Shown piece by piece: positions 1-12,500 of a DNA stretch of 64,000 nucleotides. Both the position numbers and the translations under genes were made by a program. This DNA is from Tamarix chinensis (taxonomy: Eukaryota > Streptophyta > Magnoliopsida > Caryophyllales > Tamaricaceae): NCBI GenBank assembly GCA_030549775.1, contig CM060177.1:31524014-31588013 (forward strand), in the 5' to 3' direction. A model generated the notes under the pieces. The model worked only from the letters and a program-made list of their open reading frames with translations. It had not been told where the DNA came from and searched no databases. Numbering within the stretch: position 1 is the first letter of the stretch; each line of letters begins with the position of its first letter.

Positions 1-1262
1 GGACTAGCTGAAATAAGCTATAGGCCTCTGGTCTTGCATCAATACTGCTCCCAATCCGCAACCTGATGTATCTGTTTCGATGACAAAAGCCTTATTGAAA
101 TCTGGTAGTGCTAATACCAGAACTTGTGTCATTGCGGTCTTTAACCTTTCAAATGCCTCTTAGGCCCCCTTATTCCAACCAAAACCATCCTTTTTCAGTT
201 GGGAAATCAAAGGGGCTGCAATGTGGGCGAACCCTGCCATGAATTTTTGGTAATACCCCATCAACCCAGAAATCCCCTAAACTCCCTCAGATTACGAGGA
301 AGAGGCCACTCTACTATAGGTTGAACTTTTGATGCATCAGTTGCCACCCCTTTTTCTGATATAATATGGTCCAGGTACCTTAGCTCCCGTTGCCCAAAAC
401 TACACTTCTTGGTATTTATAATCAGGGAGTTAGATCACAGGACTGCAAGGACTATTCCTAGATAACCAATATGCTCCTCCATGGTTGGGATATAAACTAG
501 TATGTCATAAAAAAATACTAGCACAAATTTCTGCAAAAAAGGCTTGAATATGTCATTTGTCAACGCCTAAAAGGTTGCCAGGGCATTTGTTAAACCAAAG
601 GGCATTACCAAAAATTCATAATGCCCCTCATGAATGCGAAAAGCCGTTTTAGGCACATCCTCAGGCCTCACTCGAATCTAATGGTATCCAGATTTCAAGT
701 CTAGTTTAGAGAATACTGTGGCCCCCTTCAGTTCGTCCAATAACTCATCTATAATTGGAATCGAAAACTTGTTCGGAATATTGACCTTATTTAACGCTCG
801 GTAATCCACACAAAACCTCCACCCACCATCTTTTTTCTTGACCAATAGTATAGGACTCGAGAATGGGCTTCTACTGGGCTGTATGATACCAGTTGCCAAC
901 ATATCATTAACTAGTGATTTGATTTTAGTCTTCTGAACTTGAGGATACCGATATGGCTGTACACTCACTGGAGCTATACCAAGCTGCAATTCTATTCGAT
1001 GATTTGCCGTCCTCTGCGTTGGTAGACTAGTGGGCATGTCCATGACATCCTTAAATTCCTCCAGGACTCGTTGTAGCTCTGCTGGAACTTGATAGTCATT
1101 TTCTCCTTCCGGTCTTGCAATCTCCAAAGCTGAACATTCTACCAGCACACCCTTCCCTTCCCGTTGGAGTGTCCTCATCATGGCCTTGAGTGAAATTTGT
1201 GTCTTACACAGCCCCGACTCCCCTTTTAATGTCACCGAAGCATTTCCCACCATGATTTTCAT
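1..1262 (-). pseudogene. gypsy reverse transcriptase / RNase H region, broken
   Basis: The open part (678-1262) carries the N-terminal RT fingers and palm: [20 protein letters not shown], then [13 protein letters not shown] and [11 protein letters not shown], whose Asp is the first catalytic residue. The frame is stopped just after SGYH (codon at about 675-677). It can be followed leftwards through the palm motif, the thumb and the start of RNase H ([13 protein letters not shown]). More stops occur along 1-677. In the catalytic loop the sequence reads FFYDILVY, so the first Asp of the expected Asp-Asp pair is Tyr. This is a dead copy. Confidence 0.85.
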
Positions 1263-1412
1263 AATTGGAACCTTCTAATTAATGTGGGTCATTCCAAGTT
1301 TCATCAGCCACTGCATTTCTAGAATGATATTCGCACTCCCCAAGTGTATTGGTAATAAATCTTCGATGATCTCTATCTCTTGTAGAGTAATTGCCACATT
1401 TCTGCAAATTCC

Positions 1413-2846
1413 CTAAGCTTGGACAGATCCCCCGGTCCCCGTGATCACTCCATAAGCCACTGTGGAAGTTACCTGCTGTTGCAACTCGTTCACCACATCC
1501 CAAGCAACGAAATTATGGGTAGCACCATTGTCAATCATAACAGTGATAGGGTGGCCATCAACTAAGCCCTGTAACTTCATGGTGCGCGGGCTAGTAAATC
1601 CCACTATAGAGTTCATAGAAAGTTCCACAGCCCCATCCATCGATTCATGGGCCTCCTCCCCTTCTTCTATGTGGTCAGTTTTCAGCTCACCCCCTTCTCC
1701 CATGGCTCCCTCATCTATTAACAGAATCTGCAGCATCTTGTTTTTGCAGATATGCCCCGGATGGTACTTCTCATCACACCGAAAACAAAGGCCCTTCTCT
1801 TGCCGCCTCATTATCTCTATGTCGCTCATCCTATTGGTTCCCATCGTTTGGCAGCCCTCTAGTGAGTCCCTTGAACAGGTAGTTGGGGTTGCGTTGCTAG
1901 CGCGAGTTGATCCCCCGGGGCTCTGAGCCTTTGAGTTGGGTGAGGAGAGGGTCAAATTGGGCTTGGAGTAAAATGACGCAACAGAAGATAAATGTTTAGG
2001 GGTTGGGGAGGGGTTTACCATCAATTTACTCGATTGGACCCAAGGACTGACCCGTGACTTCTGGGTTGCCTGGTTCTTTTCTTCAATAAGCTGGGCGACC
2101 TCCACCATTTCCGTTAGCCCTTTTGGTTTATGCACCCTCACTTCTACTCGTACCTCTGGTTTCAGACCGTTGAGCAATGTGCTTTCGAGCACCTCAAGCG
2201 GGAGTCGTCCCTGCAATGGCGAGGCCAGAAGCTTGAAATGCTCCACATATTCATCTACTGTCCCTTCCTGTCTAACTGCCTGAAACTTTTCGCAGATACT
2301 TCCTATATGTCGAGGGCGAAATCGACCTAGAAGCCTACTCTTGAAATTCGTCTATGTCCCAAACGCCTAATTATCGTTAGTGTATTGGAACCAGGCGAGT
2401 GCTCTACCTTCCATGGCTACAGCCACCATCTCTAGTTTCTCAGGCTCGGGGGTGCGATGGATATTGAAGTATCACTCAGCCCAAAAAATCCACCCATTGG
2501 GATCCATTCCATTGAAGGTGGGAAACTCCAGTTGTCTTGGAAATTTTACCTCCCCTCGATCCCCATGGTCATCCGCCACCATCTCTGTTCGGGCTCCTTC
2601 CTCCTTTTGGGGTAATTGAGCCGCCGAAGATTCTGAGATAGTACGCCCCAGTACTGTATCCAATCGGGCCACTAAATCTCCCTGAGTTTGCTCCATAGTC
2701 CCCATTCTACCATCCAGTGATCCGATCCTTCCATCTATCTCAGGTAGGAGTCCTAGATCCTTTCTCACAGCTACCATATCATTCTCCCAACTCTTCTGCA
2801 TCTCCTGCATCTTTTCTTCAAGGGCATCGATCTTCTTTTGGGCCAT
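1413..2846 (-). pseudogene. gypsy gag-protease region, interrupted
   Basis: Two open stretches (2472-2846 and 1413-2246) belong to one gag-protease frame. The N-terminal part starts at an ATG just after the primer-binding site and is rich in heptad-like charged residues, so a coiled coil is likely. It leads into a gag motif (EFPTFNGMDPNGWIFW). Stops interrupt the frame between 2246 and 2472. The second part carries a CCHC zinc knuckle, CFRCDEKYHPGHIC, with C-X2-C-X4-H-X4-C spacing, as in nucleocapsid domains. Near its end is the aspartic protease signature IDNGATHNF, where the usual Ser or Thr after the catalytic Asp is Asn. Family assignment is secure; activity is not expected. Confidence 0.85.
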
Positions 2847-2858
2847 CCTTGCTCAGAA

Positions 2859-2874
2859 TCGTGCTCTGATACCA
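2859..2874 (-). other. tRNA-Met primer-binding site of the gypsy element
   Basis: On the minus strand TTGGTATCAGAGCACG lies between the LTR end and the gag ATG. This is the standard site where plant LTR retrotransposons prime minus-strand DNA synthesis from initiator tRNA-Met. It fixes the orientation of the element. Confidence 0.75.
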
Positions 2875-2878
2875 AGAA

Positions 2879-3249
2879 TGTTAGGAATTTCTATAAATAG
2901 AATTTTCAGTGAGAATGTCCTGGCACAGTTAAGGAATAGTAAGGAGAAGAGAAAAAATCATATCAGAATTTATATTTAAAAATCCAAGCTTTCGAGACCC
3001 TAGTGCCTCCAACATTACACTGTGTTTTCCTGCCCTCCCCTTCGATATTTATATTTTTGTCCCTTGCCTAAGGTGACTCAGCATATCCTAACCACCTACT
3101 GCCCTCACATTACTACCCCTACAATTAAGCAGAAAAGAAATGAAACAGATAAAACAGAATTGAAGATAATGTCTAATTCGTCCCTATCCCCCACAGGCCA
3201 TCTTACGCCTCCTCTGCTCATCTATCAGGCCTTGTTTGCCCTCATCACA
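2879..3249 (-). repeat. LTR of the gypsy element (5' LTR, outer border uncertain)
   Basis: The inner border is set by TGTTAGGAAT (plus strand), directly next to the primer-binding site. No second LTR lies inside the window, so the outer border could not be set by comparison. Plausible ends lie between about 3100 and 3250. Confidence 0.5.
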
Positions 3250-3389
3250 AAGGCGTATTTCACCAATGGCCTATCAAAAACTTTTGAGGACATCATGGAA
3301 CCACCTCACCATAGGAATCATCATAGACAACCCAATCATCATGATAGATTATACGGTCTTATCCTAGATATGAGGGTTTTCTTATGAGG

Positions 3390-5560
3390 AAGGTCAAAGT
3401 TACTGTAAACTCTAAGGATAGTACTCTTGACCTAAACCTTTTTACTGATTGGTTAGAAGAAATGAAGAATTATTTTTGAGTTCTACAACATGAGTGACAA
3501 AGAGTGTGTTTTACTAAGTGAAGCTCTGTGGAGCTGACAAAATGTGTATTTTTGTCTTTGCCATGTGTTTTTTTATTCCTAAAGATAGGTATTTTTATTC
3601 CAAAAATTTATATTTTTATTTAAGAAAATTCCCATCTTAAAAAATACGTAATCTTGTCCTTCAAGATGTATATTATTGTTCCGAAGGAAGTATATTCTTA
3701 TACTGTAAAATGTATATTCTTGTATTAGTAGATATGTCTAAACCCAGATGGATCATCTTAGTGAGCCATCCATTTGTCAATGGGTCATCATTAAAGAAAA
3801 GGTGAAAGAGAAATATTTATGTATCTTTAATAGAAATCAACTCTTAGAGCAAATGTGTTACCTTAAAGAGTCTTCCTCTAGTATCTTTGAGTATATCAAA
3901 ATATTCGAGGATAATTTGGTATGGTATGTCTACCCTGAACCGATCGACATTACCATATATCAGTCTATTAGGGAAAATGTTAAGTTTCACAACCCTACTT
4001 ATGTAGAAAAAACTTTTAAGTTGGCTCTTGAATTTGAGAAACATCTTAGGCATTCCTCCACTTGGTATTCATCCTTTTATTCTAATGATTTTTGCCAAAC
4101 TAAGTCTTTAACTTTTACCAACTTTAAGTGTCTCCTAATCCAACACTTCTAGTTTTGCTCTAAGTAGTTGATCCAACACCGTCTAATCAATTGCTTATTC
4201 CATCCTGTGTCATAACTGCCCTAAGATAGAACATATTGCATTTAATTTTTGTCACCATACTATGGTCCTAAAGCATGAGTGTGATGAGCCTCCTATTGAG
4301 GATCTCATAGTTGAATCATGTGACTATTTAGGTAACGATGAAGAACTAGACAAGGATGATGGATCACATTGTAGCCTTGTTAGGACTATTGACCCTCCAC
4401 TAGAAAAGTACTATAATTTGGTAATATGTATCCTTTACCAGGTACCTGTTTCATGACTGTTTTTATTGGCCTTCTTAACAATAGGAAGTTAAGCAGGTCG
4501 TATCCAGTATTGTGCCTGCCACTTGGCTAAAACTTGGAAGCATAGCACAAGTTTATATACTCCTTTGTGTGCTCCCCATGAACCATGGAAGGACCATAGC
4601 ATGGACTTTATTCTAGCTATCCTGAAAATGTCTAGAGGTTAGGGTTCAATGTTTTTTATTATTATTTATTTATTTATTTTGTGTTTGATAAGTTCTCTAA
4701 GATAACCCATTTCATTCCTTTTGTTAAGATTGCTTATGTTACTAGATTGGTTTTTCATGAGTTAGTCAAACTACATGGTTTTTCTTTTTCCATAGTGTCT
4801 CCTTCTTCCATAGCATTTGATAGGGATTTTAGATTATAGTGTCTTCTTTTGGAGGACACTTTAGACCCTCGGTAAGATCCAGTTGAATTTTTCTACTATA
4901 TTATCCACAAGCTGTTAGATTGAAGTTGTAAATCGAGTCTTAGATGACCTTCATCATCTTGTCGGAGATCAACCTCGTAGTTGGGATTTATTGTTATCCA
5001 CAACTAAGCTTGCTTGAAATCATTTGTCTAACCGGCTCACTAGAAAAGGGCTTTTAAAATTGTTTATGGCTATGCCCCTCGTGCTACTGAGTCATCATAT
5101 TCATTCATTGCATGAGGAGAATAGAAGTAAGATTATGTTGAGTAATGTGGATTATAAAATTGTTGTTGATGTGCATTGTAGAGATAAGGGTTCTGAAGAA
5201 GCTAATTTTGTTCTGGTACGCACGCGTCCTGAGCATTTTTCAAAATGATGTTTTAAAAAGTTAAATGAGCATGTCATGGGCCTATATAAGATTTTGAGAA
5301 AGCAAGGAACAAATGCTTGTGTGTTAGATTTTCTTGATAGTTGAGGTGTTAGTACTATTTTTAGCGTGAGTGTTGACAGAGGCAACTTTTAGCCTCTTGT
5401 CTTGCTTTCTAGTGTCTTTGAAGGTCTGAAGGAGCTGGGGTTAAGGAAGAGATTGCATCCATCGATGATGTTAAGTACGTTGCTTCTTCCCAAGGAGCTT
5501 TTTGCCATTCTGAGTCACCTAGTTGTGATGCTACAATCTTCGCGGTGTGGTTCTAGCATT
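3390..5560 (+). mobile_element. Ty3/gypsy relic with internal deletion (gag fused to integrase)
   Basis: The gag part (about 3400-4420) has an open stretch at 3748-4152 with the gypsy gag core pattern (EKYLCIFNRNQLLEQMCYLK, then IFEYIKIFEDNL and TFKLALEFEKH). Further gag-like residues follow at 4262-4456. From about 4500 the frames match gypsy integrase: EPWKDHSMDFIL (first catalytic Asp region), VFDKFSKITHFIPFVKIAYV, and FHELVKLHGFSFSIVS. Degraded C-terminal blocks follow (KIVYGYAPRA near 5060; NFVLVRTRPEHF near 5205; MGPIYK-like residues near 5280). Protease, RT and RNase H are missing between gag and integrase. Many stops and frame changes show an old copy. Confidence 0.75.
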
Positions 5561-6582
5561 GTTTAAGGATTTCAATTCCTACAATTAAATATCGGTCCCG
5601 ATACACAATATTGGCCGATAATATTTGAATTTTGGGTCAGTTGATACGTGAAATTGGTGATACATGACGGTTTTAGAATTTTATGTATTTATCAACAATA
5701 TGTCGGTTATTAGCCGATATTTTACTGATATTTGTTGTGAAAATAAATTAAAAAATCATGCCACGACTTATAAAATATTATTCTTGATACCCCGATATTA
5801 CGATTGTGACCGCAATTGTGACTATGATCACAGTTTTATTGCTTGCTTCAATATCACTAGCCAGAGTCGAGTTCTTTTCCAATGGGAGAGAATAATATAG
5901 ATAAGAAAGATTTATGTTGGAAGAAATAGAAGTAGATTCTTTTTATCTTTTGTTATCTTTTCTTGTCTCATCTAGTTATCTTAGCTAGTTGTTAGTTATC
6001 TAAGCTAGTTATGTTTTATCTTATCCAGTTATTGTTTATGTTTTTTTCCTGGTCCATAGGCTACATATAGAGGCTTAGGCTTCTTATTATTTTTCATATG
6101 GTTGGATGAATATTATTATCGAGTGATTTTCCTCTTAAGTTTCTCCACTTTCTGTCCACTGCTTGTAAAAACCTGTTTGCTTATCTTGGTTGGATCTTGA
6201 AGAGAGAATATCCTGAATTTCTCGTACATCCATAACTTTGTAGCCCACATTCAAATGTTTTTGTTAATCCTTAAAAGGATATTTATCTCAAAATATTGTT
6301 GATAACTGCTACTGTTGTTCTTTGAAGGGGTCTGAAGTCTGAACACAGTTAATTGAGTGTCTTATTAGTTTCATATTGACCTGAATGTTATATCTACAAG
6401 TACTATCTGGTTGTTTTCACACCACTGATGCAGATTTTGTTTTTGGTGAACTGATACATTTTTTGGTCCGGCAGTACCTGCCTGTTAAAACTTGGGATAT
6501 AACTTCATTCATCCTTGGTTTTTACATGACTACACCTTCCAGTTTGAGCTATTTGTTGATTTAGATTTGTCTGTTGATGCAG
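5561..6582 (+). other. Probable intron DNA upstream of the carrier exons; no exon recognised
   Basis: No coding similarity was found. The stretch 5590-5840 repeats ATCGG/CCGAT words (for example TATCGGTCCCGATA near 5590), a pattern common in old plant DNA-transposon remnants. The N-terminal carrier exons, including the first carrier signature, were looked for here and not seen. They are probably left of the window. Confidence 0.4.
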
Positions 6583-9500
6583 GGATTTTGGCGTGGTAAT
6601 GTCCCAGCTCTTCTTATGGTGATGCCATACACAGCAATTCAGTTCACAGTCTTGCACAAATTCAAAACTTATATGGCTGGTTCTTCTAAGGCAGGTATGT
6701 GCTATCTCATTAGTGATTTTTTTAGGGGGGAAAAAAAGCATTAGCCTTTGTATGAGGGAACACGTGTGTCTGCATGACAGAGATTTTCAAGCAGGGGGCC
6801 ACTATGTTTAAAAGAATGTGTGTCAGCAGTTTATGCCATTGTAAATTGAGAAGATATGAGCTGTTAACTTGTGGGCAGTCACACACAGCTTTTCTTGCAT
6901 TGTCCTGAGTTCATAAGTATTTTAAAAGATGATGGAAAATATGATTAGCTTGTGAGGCCTATCAAACTTTTAGATTTAGTGGCCCTGACAATAAATTTTC
7001 TTTGTAAGGAGAAACTGCAAACTTCTTCCATCCAGTCTCTAAAAACATGTCAAAACTTTAAGAAGCACATGACCACTGACATGATTTTTAAGAAGCTCTA
7101 TGCTGCATATGCATTTACATGGCCAACATCACCATGTGGGACATTATTATATTGGTTTGGATTTGTTTTGAATATGGACAGCCCTGGAATCTAACTCTGG
7201 ATTATCATTTATCAGTTTTCAGGCTGTCTTTCTACTCTTTTCCTGGAAAACATAAATAACAGCATACACATTTGACATTTTGATTTCAAATATCTGTTGA
7301 TGCCTTTCTCCTCATTTTTCATGGCTGATGGGTTCTTATCATGCAGAGGATCACATCCATTTGAGTTCTTACCTGTCTTACATTAGTGGGGCGTTAGCAG
7401 GCTGCGCAGCAACAGTTGGATCATACCCATTTGATCTAGTACGGACCATATTAGCTTCACAGGGTGAACCCAAGGTAAGGTGCTATTGAATTTTAGAGCC
7501 TTACCAGAAAATTGGAATTAATAGCTAGTTGTGCATGGTCTTTCCCATTATGACTTTTTATATTTTATTATTTTTTCATTAGTGTACCTAGCTGGATAAT
7601 CAGAAAGTATTGCCTCATGAGATTATTAGCCTCTGCCCGTTTTTGTTTTGTCTAACAATGGTATGGTTGGCCTGGCTGGGATCGGAAGAAGCCAATCTTC
7701 CTGTTTAAATATTTGCACTGCCTAAACATATCAAGAGACTTGTGTACTTCCCCATGTTTTCCACACCTATAGGATCGAGATCTGTGTCAAGATTTGAATA
7801 TGGTCTATTAAAATTTCAGGTGTATCCCAACATGAGGTCTGCCTTTGTTGGTATATTCAGGGAACGGGGCTTGCAAGGGCTATATGCTGGTTTGTCACCC
7901 ACACTGGTTGAAATTATTCCATATGCTGGCCTTCAGTTTGGCACATATGACACGTTCAAGCGCTGGGCTATGGTAAGACTACTGTCTTGCTTTATTGAGA
8001 TTATATGTTATTGAATGTTAAGAGCAAATGGTGCTTGAATAATTATTAACTACACACACATGTACAATAAAAAACATGATGAGCTATACAATTGAAAACT
8101 GCATATATAAATTAATAATAATGCACACATAAATAATTTCAGAAATTGTTATGGTGCAAGTTTACTGACATGTGCCTTTCGTTTTAGAAAGGAACAAAAA
8201 GATTGTAAATTTTAGAACTGCTGAATTCCTATGTGTGGGCTTTAAATGTTATTCTTTTGTTATTGTTAATTTGGAGATAGCTACGAAAACCATGCCCTAA
8301 CTTTGCTAAATTATGCGAAGCCATCATTGACTTTCTATAGGTCCAGAAAATGCCATAACTTCTTCTCTGTTATCATTGTACCCTCTCATAAATAGAACCC
8401 AAGGAAATTTGTAAAAAGAAGATGCAGAACAGTCCTTTTAACTATTTTAGCCTTGTTCCTATTATTCTCATATGGAAAAAATTAGGGCCATTTTTATCAT
8501 TCACACTTCTACCATGGAAAGCGTTGGTGGCTGTACAATGACGACAGGAAAAACTTAGGGGTGGTACCTATGTACCTAGATTCAGCCAAGCTATGGGTGG
8601 TTTTTTGTGAATTATGAAAGTTAGGATGTCTTCCATGACTTATCGCATAATGTTAATAATAAGGGAACAAGGGTAGTTCGGAATCGTTTGATATGGGTAA
8701 TTGGAAAAGAAAAGATTTTCTAGTACTTTACATCTTTTGTCTAAGATACATGAAACTGATTAAAACCATCTTCAGAGAGTATTTATTCTAAATTTTTATT
8801 TGAAATAGGATAAGATGGTCTCTTTTTCGTCCTGTTAACCGGCTCATACCAAACATTTCCTTAGTTGATTTTTTGTAGCCATGTGTGTCTGCAGTGGTTG
8901 TGCGTTATTGTTGCTGCAATCAGATTTTTTGGTTTTGCATTTGCAGGATGAATGTATTACTATTTATTTCAATTGAATGTTGGGACTTGGGATATAGGTT
9001 TTTATTTACAGAAATATGATCCGTGCTTTTTACTCCCGTGATGCGCATTGTGATATCTGATAAAATGATTTATGATTTACAGGCCTGGAACCACATCAAA
9101 TCTTCTAACCCTGTCGTAGATGAAAGCATTTCTAGTTTCCAGCTTTTCATCTGTGGATTAGCAGCTGGCACATGTGCTAAAGCTGTTTGTCATCCATTGG
9201 ATGTCGTAAAGAAGAGGTTCCAGGTATGTTTCGACCCTCTGAAGCAATGAATTATGTATATTGTATTGCTTAAGTTTTGTTGAAACTGGTTGCTTGTTGG
9301 ACTAGACTAGCCCTACACCTATACCATTATATATGATCGTTTGGGATTGGCCTTAGTCGTTAGAGTAGATGTATGGAAATGCTTGTTTGGTAATGCAATA
9401 CTTATTGGATACACGGGCTTCTAAGTCGGCAAAAAAAACCCAATAATTTTAGCTTATGAATTGTAATTACAAAGAGTTTAAAAAATGATGTTTATAATTA

Positions 9501-12500
9501 CTATATAGATAATAGATATACATAATCACCGTAATAACTAACACAATCACCATAAAAAAAATATAATAAACATAATAGCTAATATAATCAGGATAAAAAA
9601 AAAATACATAATCACCACACTAGCATACATAAAATGTATAGAACTTGACATCACATAGTATTAGTGATACTTATTATATAGATATATATAATCATCATAT
9701 AAGTCGACATAATTACTATACCACATCATATAATCACCCTAAAAAATACCATTTTAGTGGACACAATCACTACAAAAATTTACATAATAAAGTTAATAGA
9801 AATATATATAATAAACATAATAGCTGATATAATTTCTGAAGAAATGGACATCATATATAGAAATAATCACCATATAGTACACATAATTTCTATAGAAATG
9901 TACATTACATACTGATAGAAGCAATTACTTGTAGATATATATAATTACTTTATAAGTTGACGTAATCACCCTAAAATATGGAAAAATTTTAGAATAGTAA
10001 AATAAAAATATTTTTTTCCATTAGAATTATATCAATATGGATATTTATTTATAGAAAAAAAATACGATCATTATGATTTAATTAATTAATTTATTTGATA
10101 ATTTAAATTAAAGGTAAATTAGTCTGAAAATATAAAAAAAAAGGAAAAAGAAAAAAAAAGAAAAGGTGACATCACCTTCATGTCACCTAAGTGTTTGCGA
10201 TTGTGTACTCCGAGGCATATCTAATAATTAGCTTTGGTAATGTATGTATGTACGGTACTCTTAGTAGAAACATATGGTGATTTTCTTGTGTTTGGTTGTT
10301 CAGAAAGTTTGGAAGAAAAAAAAATAAGAGAAAAAGGGTTGAGGAAAAATGTACTGGGTTGTTTTCCACAAAAACAACCGAAAAACAGAAGAAAGAAAGC
10401 TCGTGAAAAAGATTTCTCCCGACAAGTTCGACCTCATCTTTATCAACTTCTATTTGGTCTTCGTTTCTACTAAAAACATATGAAGCCCATATATAGATTT
10501 TTCCACAGAATTTTTCATGCTACCAAATGAACGAAAGAAAATTAATTTCTTTTATTTTCTTCCCTTCATCTATATTTCTTTTTATTTTCTGCAAATCAAA
10601 CAGACCCTTAAGGTTCTGTTTGATTTGTGGAAAGTTGGGTGAAAAGGAAAGAAAAAGAAAATGAAGAGTCAACATTTTTTTCCCTTTGTTTGGTTGTTGG
10701 AAAAAACTCATGGAACATGTTTTCTTAGAAAACAATTTCTTGGGTTTGGTTTAAGAGGAAAAAATACCAAGAAAAATTTAATTATTTATGATTATAAATA
10801 ATTGTTTATTTATATAAAAACACACTTTATCACCTTATAATCTCCACCGCAAAATTTTAGTTTGATTGTATATTTTATATTTTTAGTTCATAGAGGTCGT
10901 AATGGCTAGCACGAAAGAGGAAAAATTCGAACTTGAGACCTCATGTGTGGAGGATCCCTACTTCAACCATTAGATTATTAGACTATAATCTCATCGAATT
11001 AGATTGTGCCGCAATAAATATTGTGGTAATTTGTATTTACATTGTATTTTAATGTTATTTTATTCATATTTTTAATATTCTTAAGCCAACTTTTTGCTAC
11101 AAGTTATTTACAAAAATATATGTAGACTATATTTATTTTTAAATAAAAAGATAATAATAATAATAGTTTGTATATACAATCTAGCTAATTAATTTGACAC
11201 TATTTCATGGCTCAATTATGATATCTTGAATATTAGCATAAAAGGTAATACAGATATAAGAATTTGAATCCTTTTGCCTGATGGTTCTTTCTGTATAGCC
11301 ATTGAACAAAGAGAATCAGGATGTAGCCATCAGAGCAGCATACAACAGATCAGTGAAGAACCATCAGACACAAGGATGCTTCTTCTGACTCAGTTCTTAT
11401 ATCTGTATTCTTGCTAATTTAGGAAGGCCCGAAGAATTTATTTTTAGTCAAAGGGATCCAACTTTTCCGATTGTGTTTGTGCTATTCATTGTATGCTTTA
11501 TGTAAACTGAGCTTTTCCTAAGGTTTTATAAGATAGTATTGGGTAATCTGGCCTCCACCGAACTTATTCACACTCTAGAACAAAGGCTACCATTATTCAG
11601 CTAATCAACGATTTAACCATCTGCTAATCCGGTGAAATAGAGAGAAAGAAATTTAACTTAAGTACCACTCCACTATCACGTCACACGTTAAAATAAAGAA
11701 ATATGTCGATAGAAGAAGCAAGTGCACATATATACTAGCTACTTGATACAAGTAGAGCTAGTATTCACGTTTTTTTTGTGTATAAAGATGAAAACAACCA
11801 ATACAAACACTAGAAAGCCAAACACCGTTACACCATCAATCTAGTGCCAGCAACAGAAAATCAGGCCATTATCACTGCTGTCTATGGAAAAAAATTCAAA
11901 CAAATTGGAACTGCTGAAAGCATGGAAGCTGAAGCAATTTGATGAGAGTAGAAGATTTTGCAGTAACACAAAGCAATCACCTGCCAAATCAATGAGAATG
12001 ATATGTTCAAGCAAAATTGGAGGGGTAGATCAAGAAACCAAGTTCTGCTGTATTTGTTTCTAAAATGGAACTGTTATTTTTCATCGGACTCATTTCTACC
12101 CATTTTGGTGCAAACACCCAGAAACTGGAGCCTCTTGATCTTGACAACCTCCCAATTTAACCAACCAAACAAACTCATTGCTACCTTGATACTGGCCGCA
12201 CAACCAGTCCCATAAACTACGGAAACAATGGCATGCCGCCAACAGTAAAAGCACGTTGCCTATCAGCTAGCAATAAAAACAGCTTGAATCAAGCATAATC
12301 CAGCAGACCACCAACAAGAAAGTAACAATGGCTGACCAGTCCACACAAGAAAAATCAATCTATCAGCACTCTACTGGTAAAGCAAAACCTGGACATTACT
12401 TCTTCATTTTACAGGTCATTTACTGAAATTTCTGGATACACCATCCTAAGAGAGTTACGTCAAACAGTTGAAAACATCCAAGTAGAAGTAGCAGATGATG

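Larger units (their letters stand above)
1..3249 (-). mobile_element. Ty3/gypsy LTR retrotransposon, degenerate, 5' part (minus strand)
   Basis: Read on the minus strand, the order is LTR, primer-binding site, gag, protease, reverse transcriptase and RNase H start, running off the left edge of the window. The LTR 3' end is visible as TGTTAGGAAT on the plus strand at 2879. A primer-binding site matching the initiator tRNA-Met type (TGGTATCAGAGC on the minus strand) follows at about 2861-2872. The outer LTR border is uncertain; CTCATCACA near 3241-3249 is one candidate. PR-RT order without an integrase between them fits gypsy rather than copia. Several in-frame stops show the element is dead. 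Integrase and the second LTR, if present, lie outside the window. Confidence 0.85.
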
